From assembly GCA_936432065.2 (NCBI GenBank), contig OW386287.2:72287804-72351803 (forward strand): a stretch of 64,000 nt of DNA, given 5' to 3'. The position numbers were made by a program, and so were the translations under genes. Positions 34,617 through 46,618 of this stretch are shown piece by piece (positions within the stretch are counted from its first letter, which is position 1; every line of letters starts with the position of its first letter). The notes under the pieces are model-generated. The model did not search any database. It was not told the origin of the DNA and worked only from the letters and a program-made list of their open reading frames with translations. Origin of the DNA: Rutpela maculata (taxonomy: Eukaryota; Arthropoda; Insecta; Coleoptera; Cerambycidae).

Positions 34617-36896
34617 TAGGGATTGCATTACCGGTTAACCGGTTAACCGGTTAACCGGTTATTAGGACAAAAAACACATGACAATAATTACCGGTTATTT
34701 TAATTTTTTACCGGTTATTTCGGTAAATTCTGAATTTACGATATGTCACGTATTCAACGTTTCTATTTATGTCACTAACTAGTATTCACTAAATACAGAG
34801 TGATTGTTCCAACACCGAGCACTTTTAATAATAAATAAATAATCTTATAAAAAGTAAACTCCAAACACCAAGCCCTAAGAAATACAAGAGAGACATTGAC
34901 AATATCTTACGACAGAAAATTGAATATTTCACTGTCGCAAATATCTTGGAATACATTTAGAATTATGTTATTACCAATTCTTATTAACTTATTGACCCAC
35001 CGATTGAAGAAGAGTATCTTCAGCTGGGGTATTCTATGCACAAATATTAGACGACTAACAGATATAGCTTTGAAAAACTAACCCTTTTACCAGGCTATTT
35101 TTAAAAAAATATTGTATTTTTAGACTAGGTATTCAGTAAATGCCATATTTGAGTTTATGTTTATAATTTTTGTTATTTAAGTGGATATTTTTGTTATTTA
35201 CAGAATAATTATTTATTTAAATTTGATTCATTTATATTTTTTCCTTTTGATAAATTAACTCCTATATAAAAAAGTCTGTTTGAAGTCACATTTTTGTCAC
35301 TTTGACAGCGATAAAAAAAGATGCATCGTTTTTAATCACCGATAAAAATGCCTGTTCCTCAAAAGCAAAGTACATGTAGTAGTCGCACGTCACTTTGAAA
35401 TCTGTACTGTCAGCTATAATTTTTAAGTATTGTGGAAACTATACTGTACAATATGAGTCGTTTTGGGAAAATTATAATTATTTTTAATAAATTATTGTTG
35501 TTGTTCATTCACATATTCTGTCGTTAATTTATCTTGCCAAAAAACATTCGAGCTTTTCTTTTATGGATAAAGGACCCCGCACACCATATAGGGGGATTTC
35601 TGCCTCCAGTCAAATTTAATCTAACCCACGTAAAAATGTTCTCTTGAACCTCCTGAACAAATGTTCAAATGCAGCCAGGTCCGAAAAGGTCTTCGTTTCG
35701 AGATATGGAGCCCTAAAGATCGTTCCAAATACATTTTAAAATTGAAAAAATTAAATTAAAGTTGGCTTTGATTTTATGGCAGAACTGCATAATTAATTTT
35801 TAAATAACACCATATTTCTTACTCATGTTAATGACACCGTGGATCTTCAAAGGCTTCGCTGCAGTTTTTTCAATTCAAGAATAAAGTTGCGATACTTTTT
35901 TTTTAAATAAAAAACTTTTGTTAAGTTCTGTGACTCAAAATCTTATGATGAATTATTGTTCTCCGAGCTTCCTAGGATTGGAATTGTTCTTTTTTTATTT
36001 GAACTTTCAGAGTGTATCATGTTTTTTATTTTAATTGCCCATTAAATGGGCAATTTAATCAGGTCCATTGATTTTTATTTGAACTATGATTATGGAATTT
36101 TCTGTGATAATCTTACCTAAACAATTTCGATCAGCAATTCGTGTCCACGTACTCAAAAAATGCCGATATTTTTTAAAAAATAACACACTCGTTCTTGGAT
36201 AGTAGGAAATTCAATGAATCAAAACAATGTCATTATTGACAAGTCAAAAACAAATAAAAAAGTGTGAAAACTTAATATTTTATTGTTTTACTATTGATTT
36301 CTATGGAAACAACAATAGAATTTTGGATTTGGAACGATCTTTAGGGCTCCATATCTCGAAACGAAGACCTTTTCGGACTTGGCTGCATTTGAACATTTGT
36401 TCAGGGAGTTCAAAAGAACATTTTTACGTGGGTTAGATTAAATTTGACTGGAGGCAGAAATTTCCCTATATGGTGCGCGGGGTCCTTTCTTTTTAACTCA
36501 AAATTTTGCCAATCAGTAATTTTGTTCGAAAAACTGACATTTGACAAAATCGCTCGACTTCCGGTCTCGCGATTTTTTCATGTCAGTTTTTCTTATAAAA
36601 TCACTGATTTGGCAAAATTATTTCGTTGCAAAGAGAAATTTATCCGATAAAAAAAAGCTCTTGTGATCTTACTGTTGACAAAAAAACCTTTTGTTTGTTC
36701 ATTATATTAAATATACGTATAAAAAAATGTTTTTTGTTAAATTTAGATAATTTTGTACATGGAAAAAGACAATTGCCATTTTCGCCACCCTATCATCCAT
36801 TCTAAAAATTACCGGTAAATACCGGTTAACCGGTTATTTACATTTTTATTTACCGATTTACCGGTTATTAAAACTTCCGGTAAATTGCAATCCCTA
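34617..36896. mobile_element. hAT element with 8-bp target duplication
   Basis: 2280 bp. The left end TAGGGATTGCATTACCGG is mirrored by CCGGTAAATTGCAATCCCTA, and ATTTATGA flanks both sides (34609-34616, 36897-36904), an 8-bp duplication diagnostic of hAT. Subterminal (CCGGTTAA)n and TACCGGTTATT repeats are dense at both ends, probable transposase-binding sites. A Spy-like element (35572-36485) sits inside; without it the hAT is about 1.37 kb. A 61-codon frame at 34896-35081 ends with FSWGILCTNIRRLTDIALK, faintly like the C-terminal dimerisation segment of hAT transposases; this is a weak call. Confidence 0.88.
35572..36485. mobile_element. Spy-like DNA transposon 3 (no TSD, AAA/TTT flanks)
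   Basis: 914 bp. GGACCCCGCACACCATATAG at the left and CTATATGGTGCGCGGGGTCC at the right; TIRs extend about 160 bp (to 35732 and from 36325) with few mismatches. It is flanked by AAA (35569-35571) and TTT (36486-36488), and the next bases are not duplicated. The centre is AT-rich and non-coding. It is inserted within the hAT element. Confidence 0.8.
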
Positions 36897-36904
36897 ATTT
36901 ATGA

Positions 36905-37699
36905 TCCATGTGTAACATACCAGGCACCTACGGTTTAATTCCTACGAAGGTAGTACTCATATACCGTGAACATGCAGTGTACATTGTGAATTTAGGATGG
37001 ACCTTCCTCCTTTATACCTCATGTATCTATCAGTATATCAATATACGCTTCTGGTTCATATCAAGTTCCGTTTTGGTCTATGGGTACGTTGTAGGAATCT
37101 TACTCGTATATCGAGAGGCGGTCATCTGTACGTCTCTCTGACATTCAGATTTTCTACATGGAATACAAAATGAATATTCATTCTTAGTTCCATGGGTACA
37201 TAAAGTACATTCCGAGCACATGCTCTGAATGTAAAAATGCTATCTGGGAATAAGCTTTCTCTATAAGGATTGAACTTCGCCTATTATTTTCACCCTGTTA
37301 TGAATGATGATAGTTACTCCCTTATTAAAATGTAAATTTAAAAAAATAATAAAGACGTTTATTATTATAATTTTTTAATGCAGTACTCTAATTACATTAA
37401 GAGATTATTTTTCTCTTTTTAAAGTCTTTAAAAATTTTCATTTTAAACTATTAGATCTTTCAATCTAGTGTGATTTTGATAGTAGGTACCGTGTCCTAAT
37501 TTAAAATATTTTTAATATATCCGTCTATAATTTCACTGACTTTCTCTTTGTTTATTTAGTCACTTTCAATAAATACTCTACTTGACCTATAGAAATACTT
37601 TGATACCAATACAGTATTATATATTTACTTTATTTTGGAATGTTATTGTGAGTAACAAAATTAACACAAATACTTCTATGAGTAAAGACAATAATTTAG
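36905..37699. other. Gene-free stretch including the CCCAGATAGC right end
   Basis: 36905-37248 carries GTAC-rich subterminal repeats of the large element. 37249-37699 is AT-rich with nothing recognised. Confidence 0.4.
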
Positions 37700-38414
37700 T
37701 AAAGTACAGGAAAACACCGCTGCCCAAGGAATCACTACTTCCACATCCAGATTCTCTATCCAAGTCACTCACAACGAAAAAACTTTATATGTGGAAATAA
37801 TTGTTTATGGAACTTTAATAATATAATATTTGAAATCCTCTACCCCAAAAACCCATAAAACGATACCTCACTCGGTAGTGGGGTGGGGGTGGTGATAGGG
37901 GGTGGTAGTGGGGGTGGATGAAGTAAAAAAATATTTTGAAGTTTCTGGTTCTTGACATACACTAAATCACAATTTTTTTCATCCCCTTTATTAAGGGGGT
38001 GGGGGTGGTAATGGGGGTGGCTATTGCCAAAAATTTTTTTGAGACCTTAGCTTCTCTTGTACATACTAAATACTAATTTTATGGACTCTTACCTGCTTGA
38101 TTTACCCATTTACCCCAAGTTTACCCCAATTTACCCCCCAACCCTTGGACGGAATAAGACAAAAATATAATCTAGTTTCAGATCTCGTTAAAGTACATGT
38201 GTCTACCAAATTTCAAGTCAATATCTTAAACAGTTCCAGAGTAAACGTGCACACAATAAAAAGTTACAGACAGACAGACAGACCGACAGACAGACAGGCA
38301 GACAGACAAACTTAAAATCTCGACGTTTCATGACATTTTAAGCCTATTTGAACAATAAAAATTTTTAAATATTTTTTTGTCGTTACTATACTTCCACTGG
38401 ATGTGGAAGTAAAA
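37700..38414. mobile_element. Non-coding dispersed element with ACTTCCACATCC inverted ends
   Basis: CTACTTCCACATCCAG near 37736 is mirrored by CTGGATGTGGAAGTA ending near 38412. The interior has GGGGGTGG tracts (37868-38020), ACCCCAAGTTTACCCC repeats and a (CAGA)n tract near 38270-38308. Its first ~230 bp recur at 54070-54300. No protein or target duplication was resolved. Confidence 0.55.
38270..38308 (+). repeat. (CAGA)n microsatellite
   Basis: Tandem GACAGACA units, internal to the dispersed element. Confidence 0.85.
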
Positions 38415-38540
38415 GTTAACCTCACCCTCGACCTCACCATTAGTGTTTAAATATGCGACTATTTTCGAATCATTTCTATACAATTTGTTACATTTTTACA
38501 TGATTATATTGTAATCCATAAGTGTACTAGTTTCACATGC

Positions 38541-39207
38541 AGGGTGTCCCCGGATGGGGTTACCTATACCACAAATTAGGTAGAAGCCTAGATAGAAGAT
38601 AACAATGTTGTTTGCAATTAACAATAACTACATTTCGTTAATAAAAAAAATAGCTTAAGCAAGTTACCTAAGTTACACATCGACGCTTGAGAAACAATAC
38701 CTCTTATTTCCAAATTAGAAATTTTACAGGTGACCAGAAAAATTAACTTCTCTTATTAATATGTTACTTTTTTCTTTAATCAGTTATTCTTTTAAGTAGA
38801 GTTTCAGGTATCAATATTAATCTTGGAGATACCAGCTATTAGGAACTGTTACACATAGGAGTGGACATCAGTTTAAAATTCCAAATCAAATTTTGGCAAA
38901 AATTTTCAAAATATGTAATAATATAAGAAGTATGGAATATAATAAGATAAAAGTTCTAAATAATTGATGTTCTAAAATGATAAACAGAAAAGTTACAGGA
39001 GTTTTCAAAATTTACAGAGACAAAAAAATGGAGAAAAAAATTCATGTAGCTCCAAAACGGCTGGTATTTACAATTTTTTTTACATAGTCAAAATTATTCA
39101 CAATTTATTCGTTAATCGTATGAATCATGTTTCAAGGTTCCAGCCATCGAAAAATAATTTCTCACCGCAGCGCCATCTCAGTGCACCGCGAAGGAACAAT
39201 TCTAACT
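38541..39207 (-). repeat. Dispersed repeat, copy 1
   Basis: The segment 38985-39207 is homologous, in reverse orientation, to 46935-47275 (GATGGCG, AAATTATTTTTCG(A/G)TGGCTGGAAC, CATGATTCATA, CCAGCCGTTTTG, CTCCATTTTTTTGT). This copy lacks the MITE found at 47018-47164 and so serves as its empty site. Confidence 0.65.
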
Positions 39208-39215
39208 GCAGTTAT

Positions 39216-39830
39216 TTAAGACCTATATGTACTTTTAACATTTTTTATTGTTACTGGTGACAAATTATATAGCTTTGGACCGTAATAAAATATGAATCTT
39301 TGGGTCAGACATTTTCTAAAAAGTGGTATCTGAACGGACATTTTAGCTTGATTCCTTGTTTGATAGTCATGATTAATAAAGTCTGCTTGTGATCTGTGCA
39401 TTCATAGCATAGTGTGGTATGTGTATAATTTCCTTATATTGAATTTATTTACTTCGGTGTAAAGAATTTCCGATGAGTATTTCTTCATCTCTTTTTTAAA
39501 TAAAATTTTTAACAATGTGTTCTGCATTACTTGCTAGTTTTTCAATTTATTTTCATACAATTCACTCCAAATTGTAATGTAGTACCTTAGTATGGGCTCA
39601 GCTAAAGCATCGTACACTGTGTGCACATGCACTGTGTGTATTTCAGATGTCTCATAGTTGATAAAATTTGTACCATAATCTCCTGAGCCTCTACATCAAA
39701 TAATTCACCCACCTTAAATATTGATCAATCATCACACCCAGGTGCTTAATATATTTTACTTTCTCTAATGAGTCACAGTCACAGTCAGGCACCTCATTGC
39801 AGTCATGGACCTAAATTTTTTGACACAAAA
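39216..39830 (-). pseudogene. CR1-like LINE ORF2 C-terminal fragment
   Basis: The minus strand reads VKYIKHLGVMIDQ and LRW near 39760, then passes through several stops and frame changes to HDYQTRNQAKMSVQIPLFRK and FYYGPKLYNLSP, ending at 39216. This is the typical end of a CR1/L2-group reverse transcriptase. It is a truncated, dead copy of a lineage different in sequence from the LINE at 3551-8824. Confidence 0.7.
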
Positions 39831-40104
39831 TCACCTTTATAAGAAATTTTGTTTGTTAAAAAAATACGATTTGTGTTAAGAAATATAATTTTTTTACAGG
39901 GCGCGCAAAAATTTCAAAAATATGAATTTTACTAAGAGTAAAAGAGTAAACTACCTTTATTTTTTATTTTTGATGAAAATTACACTTGAAAAAGTTGTTT
40001 ATAATTACTTTATTAGTGCTAATTCAAAATTTTATATAATTTTTTTTACATTCTAAATGTTTATTTAAATAATAAATATATTAATTGACAATTAAATGTT
40101 TCAG

Positions 40105-40338
40105 TTAACTAAGTTTTTGTAATCGTTTGTTAAATTCATCATAAACACAACGACTCGTCTCTTGATTTACTTCTGCAATAGCTTCAGTTATGACATTTCT
40201 GAAAACGGTTGGTCCTACGGTGTTACAAGATAAACTTTCTTGTGTATTTTTGACCAAGGAATCATATTTCGAAAGATAATCACAAAAATACACATAGGGG
40301 CTAATATGAAATAAAATTTTGTTTTTTATCCTAGACAT
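40105..40338 (-). CDS. Hypothetical 77-residue ORF
   Basis: A single ATG-initiated frame of mixed, protein-like composition (ISPYVYFCDYLSKYDSL, FRNVITEAIAEVNQETSRC) ends at 40105, and an AATAAA lies about 35 bases beyond the stop on the same strand. I do not recognise it. The ending EFNKRLQKLS and its amphipathic helix faintly resemble the C-terminus of mariner/IS630-type transposases, so it could be a transposon remnant or a terminal exon. Confidence 0.3.
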   Translation of the reverse strand: MSRIKNKILFHISPYVYFCDYLSKYDSLVKNTQESLSCNTVGPTVFRNVITEAIAEVNQETSRCVYDEFNKRLQKLS

Positions 40339-41409
40339 TTTAAAAAAAAATACTGCTGTGTGCTAAATTACTTTCTTTTTAAGATTACAATGCAGAATTT
40401 TAGATTAGACCAACAAAAAAATGAAATTTCTGTATCAAAATAGCCCCCCTTTTGGGGCTATTATTGAAACACCTCGGGGTTATTCAGATACAGTACTGTA
40501 ATGTCGTTTGTAGATAGAATTTGGATCAGCGGGGCTAGTACGATACATAAGTCTCCTTTATCTATCAGCTGTAAAAATTTGGTTTTTGTGGCTATAATAG
40601 TTTTTGGGATATTAGCGACTTTATATTAGCGTGTTTTTTCAGTCTCCTGAATAATTTTTTTATGATAAAATTCCGAAAAAACTTGTGAAAAGTTAAATGA
40701 ATCAAACAAAAAATTACTTTAGAACATAAAAAATATTAACATTTAAAAATGGAGTAAAATATCGCATTTAGTGTGAAATCAGCGTAGATTCGCAACATTT
40801 TTTTTTTTTTTTGGTCCAGTTCAATCCGGGTGGTTATTTTTTATAAAATATTAGTGTTTCGAACTTGGTTACCTCTATTAGTTAATGAATTTAGGTATGT
40901 AATTATATTATATACTCTATTATATTAAAGAGTAAATGCAAAACATTGTTTAATGAAAAACTTTTAATGATATAAAAATACAAAAGAACAGTTAAATGCT
41001 AAGTTTTCAAAAAAAAAAAACACTTGACTTCGACACTAGGTTCCTGCAACAAAGAGAAACCCACTGCAATAAAAACACGATGAATATAGGTGTTACATAA
41101 GTTATAACCATATAAGATCCATCATTTCGTGTATCATATTAGCCTCACAACCTGTATCAAAATAGCCCCTGAACTTTGATAGCTCTTATGAAACCATCAA
41201 CAAAGAGTAATGTCAATAAATTATACATCAAAATACTGTTGGAAGCACCCTTGATAATTTACTGTACAAAAACATCAGAATAACAGTCGTGAAACTTTTC
41301 CAGAGTAAAAGTTTTATCAAAGAAAAAAAGTTTTTGGAGCACAAAATCACATGACGCAAGATATTTTTTCAACTGAAACTTTATTTTTAATCTGTAACAT
41401 GAATATGGC
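40339..41409. other. AT-rich stretch with recurring ATCAAAATAGCCCC motifs
   Basis: TATCA(A/C)AATAGCCCC-like motifs occur near 40434, 41156 and 41675. No gene was recognised. Confidence 0.35.
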
Positions 41410-41559
41410 ATCATGACCCACGCGCAGGGTTTCCTTTGTGGGTCTACTTCTGTTTATTTGTCGTTTTCTATATACATTTCTTATTGTATTTTTTCCCGTA
41501 GATTTAGGATATCAACTTTAAATGTTATGTATTTGTAAATGTTATACGAGATGAATAAA

Positions 41560-41603
<44 letters not shown>
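41410..41603 (+). mobile_element. LINE 3' end with (ATT)n tail
   Basis: A GC-rich block (CACGCGCAGGGTTTCC) leads to GAGATGAATAAACATTATTATT and a 43-bp ATT microsatellite, the standard 3' end of a CR1/R1-group LINE. The coding part is missing. Confidence 0.6.
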
Positions 41604-41604
<1 letters not shown>

Positions 41605-44600
41605 AGGTTTGGCCAATCTAACCTATTTTTTTCATATAGTTTTGTTGCAGATATATATATTTTTTTTGTTTGTATCACAATAGCCCCATATTTTTGGGTG
41701 TATCACATTAACCCCAGTTGACCCTATAAAAGTTTGGAGGAAGAAGGAAAACTGGTTAATGTAGTTCAAAGGATTTCTGAGATATTAGGTAAAATCCCAA
41801 TTTTGGGTGCCCCTTTCAGAAGGCTCTAGCTCTAGACCCATATTTGTAGAAAATTTTTTAAATGTTCTTTGACATAGAACCATTCTTAAAAATCAATGAC
41901 TGTATACCTGAGGCACCTGTATTGTTTATACACAAACATAAAAGGGGCGTTTGAAAAATGTTCACACACTGATTTATCCATATGCAATGTTAAATCAATA
42001 ATTAGCAATCCGTTTTTAAACACTTTTCAAAGAAGTCGTAGAAAAAATTATTACTATTATTAGATTGTAATCAGACAAATAAATGTACAATACTGAATTA
42101 TTTTGACTTATTTTTTATCCTCTTGGAGAACCCAGAATTTAATCACTATTTAAAAAAAAGATCTGTTAACTTTTTATTTTCAAAGAGATATCTGTATCAA
42201 TAGAACATTTAAATATAACCCACAAATAAGCAAAATTTCAAATGATATTTCAATTTATGCAGAATAATCTTCAAGTTTGGAAACATAATACACATAAATA
42301 ATGTTAACTGTTAGATTTTAAAATGTGAAGTGGAAAATTGCACTTTTAGCAAATAATGAAACAGACAATAATGATTAAGATAACTTATTTTTATTATAAT
42401 TTTAGATATTATATAAAACAATATACACCGAACATCTTGAATATCATCAAAACAAGGATTTGCATTTAAAATTATACATATTAAAAAAAATATTCTTATT
42501 ATGAATTAAGACTGTGCAGTTACCAAAAATTTTAACATCTGGAAAAAAGAAAATGGCTGAAATTCGGCACACAGTAGGTATATTTTTTAAAATAAATTTT
42601 TTTTTACATCTCTATAGGTGTTTTTCTGAAACGTCTTGGAAAATATTAATTGAACAAAAAAAAAGTTAAATTATCTTTTAAAGAAAAGGATAAGTATTGA
42701 AAAAACAAAGATCACATGAATTTTTTTTGTAGGAGGAATAAATTTTGTGTAAAATGAAGTGAAAGATTTATCTAGTTTTAAAAATTTTACTTCATTGGCA
42801 AAAACTTATTTCTGCTTAAAATTTATCAAAACGTACAATTCTTGTTGGGTTACATTTTTAATATTACACGTGTTGATTTAATAATAATGAAAACTTTCTT
42901 TCGTTTATTGATTTTAAAAGAAAGCTCTTTGAAATTTGTGAATTTCGACATTTTCGAAATTAACCATAAAATCCCAATTAAAAACAGCTGCAAAATCACA
43001 AAATTTAATCCTAACCAAAAATTAATGCAAAATGAAGCCAAAACTATGTGCTATTTAATGCATAACAGTTTTTGATCCCACAATCCTCACTTTTTTTTTA
43101 ATTCACTTTTAAGTGGACACGTCAAAAATGTGAATTCTTAAACAGTATTCTATAGTAGTACAATTTTAGGACTTATAGCTTGTCGATTTTGTCCTTGTCC
43201 ATATATTTTTAACTTATTTCAACAATGGGTTTAAAAGCAGGTAAAATTCTGTAAAAAAATGCACTGTGAGAATGTGCAGTTGCTGTTGATCAGCTGATTT
43301 TACTCACTAATGTTCATTCACCTCATGACATATACAACTTAGTTCAAGAACCTAAAAATTTTGGAGTAAATGTCTATTGTCTTGCGTTTTTTTTTAATTT
43401 GAATTAATACATATTCATATTATATATAAAATTATGCATAATTTTCATTTTTAATTACTTTTAAAATACGTTAAATAGTTCTGCTACGTTTGAATATTTT
43501 TCAAATGGCAGTTTTTACTTGAAAATTTCGTATTTCTCAAGTTGAAGTAAAAGTTTTTTAAGTATAAGTAATAGTTTTTTAAGTTTAATGTTTTTTTGCG
43601 GAATTTTCAAAATTTAAACTTGATTTTTTTCAATGAAGTGCCGCCCAATTTACTTTATAAATACTGTTTGCCGAATTCAACCATTCTTTTATTTCCAAGG
43701 TATTTACAAGCACTTTTTTTTATTTTGATAACCGGACTATTAGTAATAAATGTCAATTATATCCAAAAAACTGTTTGTTCATGCTTTATTCTAGTAACCT
43801 AAATTGAACATTATCACCGGGTCAAATTATACTACAAGTTCAGCATAAATATCAAATTTTGTAGTTGCCTAGTTGTGAAATGTGAAAAATATAGCAACTA
43901 TTTATAACAGAAATTAGAGGATAGTTTGAACTTATTTCTTCTACACATTCAGCAAATGTAGTTTTAATATGGGTCCCACGAGTGTAAGAAATAAACCAAA
44001 TAAATTAGGAAAAGAAGGATGTATTTACTTCCACCACATTTATTTACAGGCATTTAAAAGCGTTAGGTACCAATTCCCTGCGTTGATGACAAGGTGATAA
44101 AAATAAGATTTCACGAAGTGTGGAATGTGCTGGGAGCAGTACATCCATCTTTCTTTTCCTAATTTCGTGATTTCTCTGTTTTCTTGCACTCGTTTATCTT
44201 AGGATATATAAAACTATATTTGCCGAATATGTAAATAAATTTCATAGAGGCTTGGAGCTAATAATTCTGGGCTGTTTTTGCTTTTATTTGTAGCTTTAAT
44301 ATAAGACAAGAATTATTTAAGTTAGTCTTAATAGGCTAGAAATGCCCCAAGTAAACGTGGAAAAGATACATATTTGTAAACACTCGATATCACACGATAA
44401 ATTTGGAGAGTAATAATTTATTTATTCACTAATCTAAATGTACATGCCCTTTTGCCTTTTTATGATCAGAATTCTAATAACTTTTCGTAATCTCCAGAAC
44501 AACATGAACAAACCAGTTTTACATAAGCAATATATAAAAAAAACTTGATTTCATAAAACCTACGTGAGAGGGTATAATAGCCCATATAATTCCAAGTACA

Positions 44601-44905
44601 ACAAAAAAAAAAAGAAATTAATCATAAAAGAGTGAAGAAATTTTTGTAATATGTCAAATGTAGGTACTTAACATGTTTTTTATTTAATTTAATAGCATTA
44701 AGCACTGTTGGTTCTTCAAGAATGAATTCATTATATATCAACTTACAAATATGTCTTGGAGTGCTGTGGCTCTGTTGCTCCATAAGAGATTGTTACAAAA
44801 TGTTTTTCCATTACAAATAAAAAATTACATTACCAAAACTAATGTTAAACGTTAAAAATTTGGATTTAACCATTTTGTGGAAATGTACCAGCTAATGTGT
44901 TAAGA
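41604..44905. other. Long AT-rich intergenic region
   Basis: No coding frame longer than about 75 codons and none with protein-like composition. The region lies downstream of the GRASP gene. Confidence 0.5.
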
Positions 44906-44909
44906 AACA

Positions 44910-44915
44910 TTTATT
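44910..44915 (-). terminator. Polyadenylation signal of the GRASP gene
   Basis: AATAAA on the minus strand, about 65 bases after the stop codon. Confidence 0.5.
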
Positions 44916-44977
44916 ATCACATAAGAACTTAGCACGTTTTATAGCAAACCCTGCCTTGACTTACATTTACCTTAACT

Positions 44978-46455
44978 CTAGCTTGTATTCGGTAAACTAC
45001 TACCACTCAGTAACTGCTGAGCTGACCTGGCCGCTATCGTTGGGTCAAATAAGAGGGGCTGGTTTGGGTTTGCTTGAAAACCTGAAAGAGGAGGCGGCGG
45101 TAGGGATGTATTAGAGAAATTCGGGGTTGTATATAAAGTGCTTGGTTGAACATCTTGAGATTGAGGGTAAGTAGAATATACTGGTGCATTACTATATACT
45201 GGTTGGGGTTGGGGATAACTATAAGCAGCTAAATTCGGGTAGGTTAAGTTTGGATTGAAAACCGTTGGCGCAGTTTGGGTAGCATACATCGGTACATGTT
45301 GTACATTATCACCTGTATAAGATACAGGGGTTATATTAGAAAACTGTGGTATTTCTGAAGACTGAGGCACACTTGTATTAAATTGTGGAATAGATGAAGG
45401 AGGTGGTAAGTTGGTACTGTATACAGATGTTGTATTGGCCGTAGTTGCAGTTGAAACACTTGTACTTAATGCTAATGGGGGAGCATTTGAAGATGAATCC
45501 ACTGTTGAAGAAACAACTGTATTACCTTGAGCTGCTTGCAATGACAGATCTCCTGTACTTTGAACTAAATTTGCGATATTTTCACTAACTTGGTTTGGAG
45601 CAGTTTTAAACACAGTACTAGCAGGAATTATACTTGGTTCTGCTGGATGCAGTGGCAAGTTCGGTGCAGAAGTAGTTGTTGGATTATATGCCGTGGCCGA
45701 TTGTTTCTTAGGCAAATTACCTCGAACGGGGATGCGATGTAAATAACCATAACCAATTCCACATCCAACTAAACCTTCACCGCCCCATCGAGAGTTAGGT
45801 GTGATAGACACTTCTCTACAACTGTCATCATCTGAATTGTATACATATAGTTTTAAACTAACTCCGTCGTGATTTTCAATTAAATTAAAAAGATCTTCAC
45901 TTTCATGTAAAATAGAATCAGAGCCAATTATATAGTCAGAGAATGCTCTAAGACCAGCTAACGATGCTGGAGAATTCGGATGAACCTCCAAAATATGCCA
46001 AACGTTTTCCTTGGCTACTTCAAATGAACAGAATCTTATACTAATGCCTAGCAAACCTTGTCCACCCCATGAATCACTGGGTTCAACTGTCACACTTCTA
46101 ACATTTTGTGTCTTACAGCTGTATATTGTTAAGGGAAGTTGTTTTCCTAAAAAAATAACTAATTCTAATATATCGTTATTTTACTACAACGTACTCCTTA
46201 CCAATGCCATTCTTTAAAATTTGCTTGAGTGTATCATTATCTCGATCTAACCTGGTCCCATTTATCGCTACAATAAAGTCAAAAAATGGTTGAAGTCCAG
46301 CCTTACTACCAGGGGAGTTTTCTTGTACCTGAAAAATTTAAAGTAGATGACATCTATAAGTGTATCAGTCAGTAACAAATAATAGCACATACTCGTAGAA
46401 CATGATAGCCGTCAGTGCCACCGCCAGGAATATCAACGCTTTCAGAATTACCCAT
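44978..46455 (-). CDS. GORASP2: Golgi reassembly-stacking protein (GRASP55/65 orthologue), three exons
   Basis: The exons on the minus strand are 46455-46393 (starts MGNSESVDIPGGGTDGYHVL, including the N-myristoylation Gly2), 46328-46202 and 46146-44978. Both introns have GT-AG ends, and the joined frame is 452 codons, usual for insect GRASP. Two atypical PDZ domains occupy about residues 5-105 and 110-200 (ENSPGSKAGLQPFFDFI; SWGGQGLLGISIRFCSF, HPNSPASLAGL, RWGGEGLVGCGIGYGYLHRIP). The rest is a Ser/Thr/Pro-rich regulatory tail. The protein sits on the cytosolic face of Golgi membranes, links cisternae by PDZ-mediated oligomerisation, and supports unconventional secretion. It is the only intact host gene here. 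Confidence 0.95.
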
Positions 46456-46618
46456 ATTTTTATTTTATAATTTAAAATTACGTGGCATCATAACCATCAT
46501 AACCAAAAATTAACTGACATTAATGACTTAATGACGTTTCGTATTGTTGTCAGATATGTAACTAAAACCGTTGCCAAAACTACATATTCAAAGTTACTAC
46601 TACTGGGTTCTTCGTATA
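46456..46618. promoter_or_regulatory. Short divergent intergenic region, candidate bidirectional promoter
   Basis: About 163 bp separate the GRASP start codon from the ATG of an ORF on the opposite strand. It contains TTAATGACTTAATGACG; no TATA box stands out. Confidence 0.4.

Larger units (their letters stand above)
24147..37248. mobile_element. Possible composite element bounded by CCCAGATAGC inverted ends
   Basis: CCCAGATAGCATTT at 24147 is mirrored by AAATGCTATCTGGG ending at 37248. AA lies outside both ends (possible 2-bp duplication), and subterminal GAATGTAC-like repeats occur near both. If the later insertions are subtracted (MULE-like MITE, Spy-like 2, gypsy-2, hairpin, hAT with Spy-like 3), about 3 kb of original element remains. 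That remainder has sequence that looks spliced (possible exon 27031-27214) but no identifiable transposase. The alternative is two unrelated copies of the same terminus. Confidence 0.45.

Noticed and set aside
34620..34660. Telomere-like CCGGTTAACCGG array
   Set aside because: It is a subterminal array of the hAT element, bounded by an 8-bp duplication, and does not match insect TTAGG repeats.
37868..38020. G-quadruplex promoter candidate
   Set aside because: The G-rich tracts belong to a dispersed repeat also present at 54240-54290, with no gene nearby.
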